This document shows, piece by piece, positions 34,887 to 46,800 of a DNA stretch of 64,000 bases. The DNA is from Haloactinomyces albus. GTDB taxonomy: Bacteria; Actinomycetota; Actinomycetes; Mycobacteriales; Pseudonocardiaceae. Position 1 is the stretch's first letter; every line of letters starts with the position of its first letter. Location: the NCBI RefSeq assembly GCF_031458135.1, contig NZ_JAVDXW010000002.1:186001-250000 (forward strand), read 5' to 3'. Under the pieces are notes generated by a model that worked only from the letters and a program-made list of their open reading frames with translations, was not told the DNA's origin and made no database searches. The position numbers and the translations under genes are program-made.

Positions 34887-37800
34887 ATGACCGTGCCCAT
34901 CGCAGTGGTCGGGACCGCTGGGCGTTTTCCGGGAGCCTCATCGGCACGGGATCTGTGGCAGCTTCTGCTCCAAGAATCGTGCACGACCGGTGTGGTTCCA
35001 CCCTCCAGGTTCGATATTGACAGGTTTTACGACCCGGACTCGCGGTCTCCGGGCGTGATCGGGTCTCGATACGGTGGGTTCATCGAGGGCATCGATCGAT
35101 TCGATGCGGGATTCTTCTCGTTCTCCCGGCGTGAAGCGCGGACCATGGACCCCCAACAACGCTTGCTGCTGGAGGTCGCGTGGGAGGCGTTCGAGGACGC
35201 TGGGCTTCGCGCCGGCGCCGATGCGGGCGTGTATCTCGGAATCATCGCGAACGAGTACGCCGAGCGGCTTCCGTTGGATACCGTCGACCTGGCCTCGCTG
35301 ACCGGCGCCGGGTCGCGGAACGCGGCGGCGGGTCGGCTTTCCCGGTTCCTCGGCACCACGGGGCCCAGCATGGTGCTCGACACCGACCGGTCGTCGTCGC
35401 TGGTCGCGGTGGAACAGGCAAGTCAGGCACTCGCCCGTGGTGAGTGCTCGGTCGCGCTCGCCGGAGGGAGCAATCTCATCCTCTCCCCGCGCACGAGCAT
35501 GGCCTTCTCGAGCGCGGGGGGCCTGGCCCCTGACGGACGATGCAAGTTCGGCGACGCCAACGCGGACGGCTTCGTACGCAGCGAGGCGGTCGGGCTCGTG
35601 GTGCTCAAGCCGTTCGAGGCCGCCCTCGCGGACGGCGATTCGATCTACGCCGTCATCCTCGGCAGTGCGGTGAACAGCAACGGCGAAGACACGCCCGACC
35701 TGATGCGGCCGAGCGTCGACGCCCAGGTGGATGTGCTTCGCTCGGCGTGCCGGGCGGCGGACGTGGCACCGGAAGAAGTGGACTACGTCGAGGCGCATGG
35801 CACCGGGACGCCTGTGGGCGATCCGGTCGAGCTCACCGCCCTCGCGACGGCATACCGGGGACAGAGCGGGGACCTGATCCGGGTCGGGTCGGTCAAGACG
35901 AACATCGGTCACACCGAGGCGGCAGCGGGAGTCTGCGGGCTCATCAAGACCGCCTGGGCGCTCCGCGAAGGCGTTCTCCCACCGAGCCTGCACTTCGAGA
36001 CGCCGCGACGCGACATCGACTTCGACGGGCTGGGCCTGCGGATCGTCACCGAGCGTGAGTCGTGGTCCGAGGCGGGGAACCACTCGGACGGCGTGACGCG
36101 GCGACACCGGGGAGGTGATCGGCTCGCAGGCGTGAGTTCCTTCGGCCTCACCGGGACCAACGCGCACGTGGTGCTCGCGTCGGTGGCGGAGGCGAAGCGG
36201 CGTTTCCCCGTGCTACTGCCTCCGGCACCGGAGCCGGAGCCGGAGGGAACCACCCCGGAAGCCCAGGTCATCGCGATCTCGGCGCACTCACGGCCTGCGC
36301 TCGCCGCGCACGTGCGGGCCTATCGCGACCGCGTCGCCGGATGGGACGAGACGGCGCACGGCTCGCTCGCCGATCTCGCGTACACCACAGGTGCCCGACG
36401 CATGCATCGAGAGCATCGTCTCGCCGCAGTCGTGCGGTCGATGGGCGAGCTCGGCCGCGAGCTCGACGCCGTTGCCGAGGGAGAGCCGACCGGGACCGTG
36501 TCGACGGGGGTTGCCGGGTCGGGGCGTCGCGTCGTGTTCGTGTGCTCCGGACAGGGCTCGCAATGGCTCGGCATGGGGCGCGAACTGCTCGCGCGGGAGC
36601 CGGTGTTCGCCGACGCGATCCGTCGGATCGACGTCGCCGCGCGGCCCTACCGGTGGTCGCCGCTCGAGGAGCTCTCTTCCGGCAGCGACAGCATCGACGT
36701 GGGCGCCTACGATGTGCAGCCCGCCCTGTTCGCCATGACCGTCGGCCTCGCGGCGCTGTGGCGCTCCTGGGGTGTCGAGCCGGACGCCATCGTTGGAAAC
36801 AGCATGGGCGAGGTCGCTGCCGCGCACCTCGCGGGCGCGCTGACCTTGGACGACGCCGTCCGGGTCATCTGGGAGCGGAGCCGGTTGACCGCGAGCATCA
36901 GCGGTACCGCCGGCGAGGTGATGGCGGTCGACCTTCCCGCCGAGGCGCTGACGTCGTGGATCGAGCCGTACGAGCAGCGAGTCGTTGTCGGCGTCTTCAG
37001 CAGCCCCTACGCCGCGGTCCTTTCCGGTGATAGCGCCGCCCTCGCTGAGCTGGCCGAGCGGTTCGAGGCGGAAGACATCACGTGCCGCCCGGTCCCGTTC
37101 CGCGCTCCGATCGCCTCCCACAGCCCGTTGATGGAGCCGCTGCGTGAGCCGATGCTCGACGCGCTCCGCTCGGTGCACATGCGCGAGTGTGCCACGCCGT
37201 TTCTGTCCACTGTGGACGTCGACTATGTCGCGGAGCCGTTCGGCGCCGAGTACTGGTGGCGCAACCTCCGCGAGCCGGTGCGGTTCGAGCCCGCGATCCG
37301 TAGGCTGCTCGCCGAGGGGCATGACACGTTCGTCGAGCTGAGCCCGCATCCGGCCTTGCGGAGCCCGGTCGAGGACACCGCCTGCGAAGCGGGCGCGACA
37401 GCGAAGGTCGTCTCGTCGCTGCGAAGAGAGCGGCCGGAGCGCGAGACACTGCTCACGAATCTTGCCGAGCTCCACGTCTGGGGCGTTCCCGTCGACTGGG
37501 GGCAGCTCCACGAGAACCCCAGACCCACGGTCGCGCTGCCAAGCTATCCCTGGCAACGGCAGTCGTACTGGTTGAATCCGACGGCGGAGGAGCCGGGCAG
37601 CGGAGCCGGAACCCTCGACGCGTCGGAGGGGGAGTCGCCCGACGACACGGTGGCCGCCCCCGCAACCGAGGAGAGCGACGACCGCGCTCCGTCGTTTCGC
37701 GCCCGGCTGGAAGCGGTCGAGCCGCGGGAGCAAGCGTCGCTGCTCGAGTCGTTCGTCCGCCGTGAGGTCGCGCGCGTGCTCGGCGAGGAAAAGCCGGAAG

Positions 37801-40800
37801 ACATCCCCCTCGATGCACCCTTCCGCGAGCTCGGCGTCACCTCGGTGCTTGGCATCGACCTCTGCACCAGGCTCGAACGGAACCTCGACCACCGCGTACC
37901 CGCTCCGGTCCTCTATCGGACCGGCACGGTCGAGGCGCTGACCAGCCGGCTGGTCAGCGAGCTCGACCTCGACGCCGCTCCGCGTTCGTCGCGGTCCGGA
38001 ACGTCGACTGTCGACCCGAACGCCGCGGCGGGCGAGCACAGCACCTCCGGAGCCGCCTCGTCCTCCACCGCGCAGGAGCCGATCGCCGTGGTCTCCTCGG
38101 CGTGCCGCTTTCCCGGCGATGTCGTCGATCCCGACGGGTTCTGGGAACTGTTGTGCAACGGAGAGGACGCGATCACCGACATCCCCGCGTCCCGGTTCGA
38201 CGTCGATGCGGTGTTCGACCCCGACCCGGAAGCGGAAGGCAGCACCTACAGCCGCTCCGGCGGGTTTCTCGGCGGTCTCGACGCGTTCGACCCGGGTTTC
38301 TTCGGGATTCCGCCGCACGAGGCGAAGTCGGTCGACCCGCAACAGCGGCTCCTCCTCGAGACGACGTGGGAGGCCCTGGAACGCGCGGGTGTGCGGGCGG
38401 ACAGGTTGAAAGGCTCGAAGACCGGCGTTTTCGTCGGCTTGTGGGCCAATGAATACCAGAGCGAGGCGTTGCGCGACACCCACCGGATCGACGCGTACAC
38501 ACTGCTCGGGACGAACCCCGCCGCGATAGCGGGGCGCATCTCCTACTGGCTCGGGCTGCGGGGACCGAACTTTCCGGTGAACACCGCGTGCTCCTCGTCG
38601 CTCGTCGCGGTGCACCTCGCGTGCCAGTCGCTGCGGGCCGGGGAATGCGAGCAGGCGCTCGTCGGGGGCGTGAACGTGCTCCTGTCGGCTGCGGGATTCG
38701 TGTATTTCAGCCGGGTTCGCGCGCTCTCGCCGACCGGGAGTTGTCACGCGTTCTCAGCCGACGCCGACGGGTACGTGCGCGCCGAAGGCTGCGGCATGGT
38801 GCTGCTCAAACGACTGTCCGATGCCGAGCGGGACGGCGATCGCGTCCTCGCCGTCGTCCGAGGCAGCGCGGTCAACCAGGACGGACGTTCCAACGGGTTC
38901 ACCGCACCCAACGGCGCAGCCCAGGAGGAGATGCTGCAGCAGGCGCTCGCGCAGGCCGACATAGCGGGAGAGACGGTCGACGCCGTCGAGTGCCACGGAA
39001 CCGGGACGCCGCTCGGGGACCCCACGGAGGTACAGGCACTGGCGGAGGTCTACGGCCGCGATCGGCCCGCGAACCGGCCGCTGCTGCTCGGCTCGGTGAA
39101 AAGCAACATCGGGCACACGGAGGCAGCCGCGGGCATCGCGGGCCTGCTGAAGGCCGTGCTCGCGCTCCAGCGGGAAACCGTACCGCCCTCGTTGCACATC
39201 GATCGGTTGAATCCGCACGTCCCGTGGGACGAACTGCCGGTCCGGGTGGTGACCGAGCCGACGCGGTGGCCGCGCGGTACCCGCCCCCGGAGGGTCGGCG
39301 TTTCGTCGTTCGGGATCTCGGGGACCAACGCACACGTCATCCTGGAAGAAGCGCCGGGAACCGCCGTCGAGGAAGCGGTCACCGCGGACGAACCGAATCC
39401 GGCTCTCGTATCCGTGCCGTTGATGGTCAGCGGTCACACCGAGCCGGCGCTTCGGGGAAACGCGGCGCGGCTGGCGGCGCGGCTGACCGAGGCTTCCGAC
39501 GAACCATGGGAAGCAGTCGGGCTGCGGGACGTGGCTGCGGGATTGGCGACGAGGCGGACGGCGTTCTCGGAGCGCCTGGTGCTGTCGGTGTCGGATGGAC
39601 AGGAAGCGGCCGAGCGGCTTCTCGCGTTCGCCGAGGGGACGCTTCCCTCGGGGGCGGTCCGAGCGAGCGCGACGTGTTCGCGGGCGGTGTTCGTCTTCCC
39701 CGGCCAGGGCAGCCAGTACCCGGGCATGTGCCGGTCCCTTCTCGGTGAGCCGACGTTCCGCGCCGCTCTCGCCGAGTGCGACGAGGCGCTGTGGCCGCAT
39801 GTGGGCTTCTCCGTCCTCGCGTTGCTCGAGGAGGACGAGACCACCCAGCGGGAGGCGCTGGCGCGGGTGACGGTGGTGCAGCCGGTTCTCTTCGCGGTGT
39901 CAGTGGCGCTCGCGCGGCTGTGGGCGGAGTGGGGGGTGCTGCCGTCGGCGGTGATCGGCCACAGCCAGGGCGAGGTCGCGGCTGCGGTGGTCGCCGGCGC
40001 GTTGAGCGTGCGGGACGGTGCGCGGGTCGTCGGTGTCCGCAGCCGCCTCGTCGCCGGTCTCGGTGGCGACGGTGGCATGGGCAGTGTCGGTCTGCCGGTG
40101 ACCGAGGTGGAGCGGCGGCTCGCCGGGCGCACCGGGGATCTGTCGGTGGCGGTGGTGAACACGCCGGAATCGACGGTGGTCGCAGGCGACCTGGGTGAGC
40201 TGGAGGACTTCCTCGCCGCCCTGGAAGCCGAGGGTGTCCACTGCCGTCGCATCAAAGTGGACTATGCGTCGCATTCGGCGCAGGTTGCTCCGATTCTCGA
40301 TGCGCTCCGGTCCGAGCTGTCCGATCTCGAGCCGGGGACCGGGGATGTGGCGCTGTATTCGACGGTGCGTGGCGAGCGGCTCGACGGCAGCGAGCTCGAC
40401 GGGGCGTACTGGGCGGACAACCTCCGCGAGCCGGTGCGGCTCGATCGCGCGCTCGAGGCGCTCGCGCCGGGGGAAGAGACGGCGTTTCTCGAGCTCGGTG
40501 CGCATCCGCTGTTGGTGGGACCGCTCGGTGGTGCCGGGCATGTGGCGGTCGGGTCGCTGCACCAGGACCACCAGGCGAGCGCGCGGGTCAGAAGTGCAGC
40601 CGCTGAGCTGTTCGCCCACGGTGTTCCGGTGGACTGGGAGGCGGTCTGGCACGGAGCCGACGCGCAGGCCGTTGACCTCCCCACCTACGCGTTCCAGCGT
40701 GACTCGTACTGGTTACGGCTTCCGAAGACGGGACCCGTCGACGCGGCCCGTCTCGGTCTCGACAGCGGCGAACATCCGTTGCTGCCCGCACGCACCGATC

Positions 40801-43800
40801 TGTCGGACGGATCGGTGCTGTTCACCGGCTCGCTCGACCGGACGGCCCAGCAGTGGCTCGACGACCATCGGGTCTTCGAGACAGTGCTCGTGCCGGGCAC
40901 GGCGCTCGTCGAGATGGCGCTGCACGCCGCACGGGCGGTCGGACTCGCCGGGGTCGGCGAAGTGCTGCTCGAGGGCCCGCTCGCCCTCGCGGCGGAGGAA
41001 CTCCGACGGGTGCAGCTGGTCGCCGCCCCGCCGGACGACGAGGGAAATCGCACGTTCACGATCCACAGCCGCGTCGAGGGAGGTGCGGCCGACGCTGCGT
41101 GGGTGCAGCACGTCACGGGGACGCTGGCGGCCCGCGACGTCCCCGCGCCCACCCCGGTCGCCGCGTGGCCGCCCGCCGAGGCCACACCCGTCGACCTGAC
41201 CGGGCTGTACGAGCGACTCGCAGCACGCGGGTACGGCTACGGGCCTGCTTTCCGGGGCCTCGCGGCGGCATGGCGCCACGGCACGACAACCTTCGCCGAG
41301 GTGACGCTTCCCTCGAAGATCCCGGAGGACGAGGGCTTCGGTGTCCACCCGGCGCTGCTGGACGCGATGCTGCACGGCGTCCTGGAGACGGCGGCCGACG
41401 ACGAGGGCGTGATCCTGCCCTTCGAGTGGCGGGGCGTGGCGCTGCACGCGATCGGGGCCACGGCGCTGCGTGCCCGCATCGAACGCACCGGGCGCGAGTT
41501 CCGCATCGACGCGTTCGACCTCGCCGGGCAACCACTCGCGACGATCGAGGCCTTCGCGGCGCGGTCCACGACGGAAGCGCAGCTGAACGCGGCGCTCACC
41601 GAGGTCCCACAGCAGCTCTACCGGCTGCACGCGATTCCGCTGCGGGACACCGAAGCGATGGGCACGTCGAAACCGTGCTTCGTCGAAGGGCTCACCACCG
41701 ACGTCGAGTCTGCCTTCGCCGAGCTCGAGAACACGCTGGTCGCCACCGACGACGCCGGGGAGGACGGAGCCGAAGCTCCGCCCCCGACGATCGTCGTCGA
41801 CTGGTCCGGCTCCGGCCCCAGCGCTGAGGGAGTTCACGAGGCGACGCAGCGAGGTCTGGCGTGGCTTCAGCATTGGCTCCGGGCCGACCGCGCGAGCGCG
41901 GCCCGGGTCGTCTGGATGACCAGGGGCGCGCTCGCCTGCCGCGTTACGGACACCGACGTGAATCCGGCCGCGGCGGCACTGTGGGGCCTCGGCCGGACGG
42001 CACAGCTCGAACACCCGGATCGCGACCTCGTGCTGCTCGATGTCGACGACACGGTCGACCCGCCCCTTGCCGACGTCCTCGCGCGAATCCCCGCGGGCGA
42101 GCCGCAGCTGGTGGCGCGCCAGGGTGAGCTGAGCCACCTGCGCCTCGAGTCCGCGGAACGTTCCGACGGCCTCGAGCCCCCCGCGGCCGACGCGTGGCGA
42201 CTCGACATCGGCGAGCAGGGTGACCTCTCGACGCTTCGTCTCGCGCCGCACCCGGAGGCAGCGGACACGCTCGCGTCGGGATGTGTCCGCATCGCCGTCC
42301 GGGCCAGTGGCATCAACTTCCGCGACGTCCTCACCGCGATGGACATGTATCCCGGTGCGCCAGAGCCACTCGGCTTCGAGGGGGCCGGGGTCGTGGTCGA
42401 GGTCGCCGACGACGTCACCGATCTCGTGCCCGGCGACCGGGTCGTCGGGCTCTTCGCCTCCGCATTCGCGTCGCTGGCCATCGTGGACGCGCGGAAGGTC
42501 CGACCGATCCCCGCTGCTGTCTCGTTCACCGAAGCGGCGACGGTTCCGGTCGTGTTCCTGACCGCGCTCTACGCACTCGACCACCTGGCGCAACTGGCGA
42601 GCGGGGAGCGGCTGTTGCTCCACTCGGCGGCAGGCGGCGTCGGGCATGCGACCATCCAGCTCGCGCGACTGCGGGGAGTCGAAGTGTTCGCCACCGCGAG
42701 CCCGGCGAAGTGGGACGACCTTCGAGCGCTCGGCCTCCCCGACGATCACATCGCCTCGTCACGGGACACGGATTTCGAAGCCGCCTTCGCGCGGGTGACC
42801 GGGGGCGCGGGCGTCGACGTCGTACTGAACAGCCTGACGGACGAGAAGATCGACGCGTCGCTGCGGCTGCTCTCTCCTGGCGGCCGGTTCATCGAGATGG
42901 GCAAGACCGACATCCGCGACACCGAAACTCTGCGGGAGCGGTACCCGGGCGTGTTCTATCGCGCCTTCGACCTCATCGACGAGGTCGCTCCCGAAGGGAT
43001 CGGGGCAATGCTGGATTCGGTCCTCGCGGGGATGGAGCAGGGGTCGCTTCGGCCGTTGCCGTACCACGCCGTGGATCTGCGGAACGCACGTGACGCGTTC
43101 CGAGCCATGGCGCAGGGGCGGCACACCGGCAAGCTCGTCTTTCAGCCCCCGCTTCGACCGCTGCACCGGGAACTCGCCCCGGAGGGAACGGTACTGATCA
43201 CGGGTGGCACCGGAGGACTCGCCGGTGCCCTCGCGGAGCATCTGGTGACGGTGCACGGTGTGCGCCACCTGCTGTTGCTCTCCCGGTCGGGGAATGCGGC
43301 CCCCGGGGCCGATGACCGCGTCGCGAAGCTGCTCGCCGCGGGCGCCGAGACGGTGCGGGTCGAGGCCTGCGACGTGTCCGACCGGAAAGCCCTCGCGGAC
43401 GTTCTCGAGACCGTCCCCTCGGCGCACCCGCTCACCGCCGTCGTGCACGCGGCCGGGATCCTCGACGACGGGTTGCTTGCCGACCTGTCTCCCGAACGCG
43501 TGGACACCGTCCTCGGCCCCAAGATCGACGCGGCCTGGCATCTTCACGAGCTGACGCGCGAGCAGGATCTGTCCGCGTTCGTGCTGTTCTCGTCGGTGGT
43601 CGGCACCTTCGGAAACGCCTCCCAGGGGCCCTATGCGGCGGCGAACGCGGCACTGGACGCGCTCGCGACACGCCGTCGTGCGACGGGGCTCGCCGCGACC
43701 AGCATCGCCTGGGGCACTTGGGCGGACGTGGGCATGGTCACCCGTCTGGAAGCAGCACTCCAGCAGCGGTTGCGTCGCGGCGGTCTTGTCCCGCTCCGGG

Positions 43801-46800
43801 CCGAGCAGGGGCTTCGCCTCTTCGACGAGGTCCTTGCCGGTGGTCGCACGAGCGCGATCGCGGTACAGGTCGATCAACGGGCGCTGCAGCGTGCGGCGGA
43901 GGACGACGTTCTGGCGGTTCCTTCGGTGCTGCGTGGGTTCGTTCGGGCTCCCGTTCGCCGCGCCGCGGACGCCGCCACGGCGGCGACGGGTGGGCTGGCG
44001 GAACGGCTGGCGGCGTTGGACGCCCCCGAGGCGCGGCACGAGGCGCTTCTCGAGGTCGTGCGTGCGGAGATCGCTGCCGTGATGGGGATGGCGGGTGCCG
44101 AGAGCATCCCGGTCGGCGGCGGACAGGGCGCTCCGGCGCTGCGCGAGCTGGGAGTCGACTCGCTCATGGCGGTCGAGATCCGCAATCGCCTGTCGAAGCT
44201 GATCGGCGAGGCGCTTCCGGCGACGCTGCTGTTCGACCATCCGACGGCCGATGCGCTCACGCGCTTCCTCGCGGAGAAACTCGGCGAACCCGTGCGGCGG
44301 GCGCCGATCGTCGCGAGCAAGGCCACGGAGCGGGACGAACGACACGACGAGCCGATCGCGATCGTGTCGATGGCGTGCCGCTTCCCGGGAGAGGTCCGCA
44401 CCCCTGAACAGCTGTGGGGCCTCCTCGCGGACGGCGGGGAGGGCATCACGCCGTTTCCCGAGCGTCCGGGTTGGGACGTCGACACCCTCTACAGCCCGGA
44501 CCCCGACGAGCCGGGGCGCTCGATGACGCGCGAAGGCGGGTTCCTGCACGACGCGGGCTGGTTCGACGCTTCCTTCTTCGGCATCAGTCCGCGGGAAGCG
44601 GAGCGCATCGACCCGCAGCAACGTCTCCTGCTCGAGGTGAGCTGGGAAGCGCTCGAGCGCATGGGTGTCATTCCTGCCTCCCTCGAAGGCAGCTCGACCG
44701 GCGTCTACTTCGGCCTGATGTACAACGACTACGGAGGCCGACTCCTTGGCCGGCGGGAGTCCCTCGACGGTTATGTGACCGTCGGCAGTCTGCAGAGCGC
44801 CGCATCGGGGCGGTTGGCTTACACGCTGGGGCTGCAGGGGCCTGCGGTGTCGGTGGACACGGCGTGCAGTTCGTCGCTGGTGAGTATCCATCAGGCGATG
44901 CAGGGGTTGCGGCGTGGTGAGTGCGATCTCGCCTTCGCGGGCGGGGTGACGGTGATGGCCACACCGTCGATGTTCATCGAGTTCAGCAGGCAGCGTGGGA
45001 TCGCCCCGGATGGTCGCTGCAAGCCGTTCTCCGATGCGGCGGACGGTGCCGGCTGGTCCGAGGGCTGTGGGGTGTTGCTTCTGGAGCGGTTGTCGGACGC
45101 GCGGGCCAATAGCCGTGAGGTGTTGGCGGTGTTGCGGTCGAGCGCGGTCAATCAGGACGGCCGCAGCCAGGGATTGACAGCACCGAATGGTCCTTCGCAG
45201 GAACGGGTGATTCAGCAGGCACTTGCTGCGGGAGGAATCGGAACCTCCGATGTGGACGCGGTCGAGGCGCACGGCACCGGCACCTCGCTGGGGGATCCGA
45301 TCGAGGCGAACGCGCTGCTGTCGACCTACGGGAAGGCGCATTCCGAGCAGGCGCCGTTGTACGTGGGCTCGATCAAGTCGAACATTGGCCATCCGCAGGC
45401 GGCGGCGGGAGTCGCCGGAGTGATCAAGATGGTGCAAGCGCTGCAGCACGAGGAACTGCCGCGATCGTTGTATGCCGACGCGCCCACCTCGCACGTCGAC
45501 TGGGCATCGGGCAATGTTCGCCTCCTCGACGAAACGGTGCCGTGGCCCCATCGGCACGAACACGTTCGACGTGCTGGGGTGAGCTCGTTCGGCATCTCGG
45601 GCACGAACGCCCACGTGATCCTGGAGGAAGTTCCGGCGAATGCCGTTGGGGAAGCGGTCACCGAGGACAAAGCGGATTCGGCTCCCGTGTCGGTGCCGTT
45701 GGTGATCAGCGGCCACACCGAGTCGGCGCTTCGGGCGAACGCGGCGCGTCTGGCGACGTTTGTGGAGTCCGTGTGCGGTGGTTCGCGGCCCGGGGACGTC
45801 TTGCCTGATGTGGCCTATGGATTGGTGACGAGGCGGACGGCCTTTGCTGAGCGTGTGGCGTTGTCGGTTTCGGATTGCGGGGAGACGGTTGAGCGGCTTC
45901 GGGCGCTGGCCGGTGGGTCGTTGCCGGCCGGAGCGGTGCGCGGGGCTGCGAATTGTTCGCGGGCGGTGTTCGTTTTTCCTGGGCAGGGCAGCCAGTATCC
46001 GGGAATGTGTCGTTCGCTCTTGGGGGATACGACTTTCCGGGCCGCTTTGGCCGAGTGCGACGAGGCGCTGTGGCCGCATGTGGACTTTTCCGTTGTTGAG
46101 TTTTTGTCGGGGGATGAGGAGTCTCAGCGGGAGGCGTTGCGGCGGGTGACCGTGGTGCAGCCGGTCCTCTTCGCGGTGGCGGTGGCGCTCGCGCGCGTGT
46201 GGGCGCGGTGGGGGGTGGTGCCGTCGGCTGTGGTTGGCCATAGCCAGGGTGAGGTCGCGGCTGCGGTTGTTGCCGGCGTCTTGACCGTTGAGGAGGGGGC
46301 GCGAGTTGTTGGTGTGCGCAGTCGGCTGATCGCCGGGCTGGACGGACATGGCGGTATGGGCAGTGTGGGGCTGCCGGTGGCCGACGTTGAGCGGCGGCTC
46401 GCTGAGCGTGGTGGGGAGCTGTCGGTGGCGGTGGTGAACACCGGCGAGTCGACGGTTGTGGCGGGTGCGTCGGAAGAGCTGGAGGAGTTCCTTTCGGAGC
46501 TGGAAGCGGAGGGGATGCATTGCCGGCGTATCGCGGTGGATTATGCGTCTCATTCGGCACAAGTGGATCCGATTCTGGGGGAGATTCGGTCGGAGTTGTC
46601 GGATCTGGCGCCGGGGACCGGTCGTGTGCCGATGTATTCGACGGTGCGGGGCGAAGCGGTCGACGGACGTGTTGTGGACGCGGATTACTGGGTCGACAAT
46701 CTTCGCAGGCCGGTGCGGTTGGATCGGGCTCTCGAGGCGCTGGGATCGGGAGAAGAGACGGCATTTGTGGAGCTCAGTGCGCATCCGCTGTTGGTGGGGC

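Noticed and set aside
36288-38747. Minus-strand frame of 819 codons inside the loading module
   Set aside because: Antisense shadow; no family resemblance and no ribosome-binding site.
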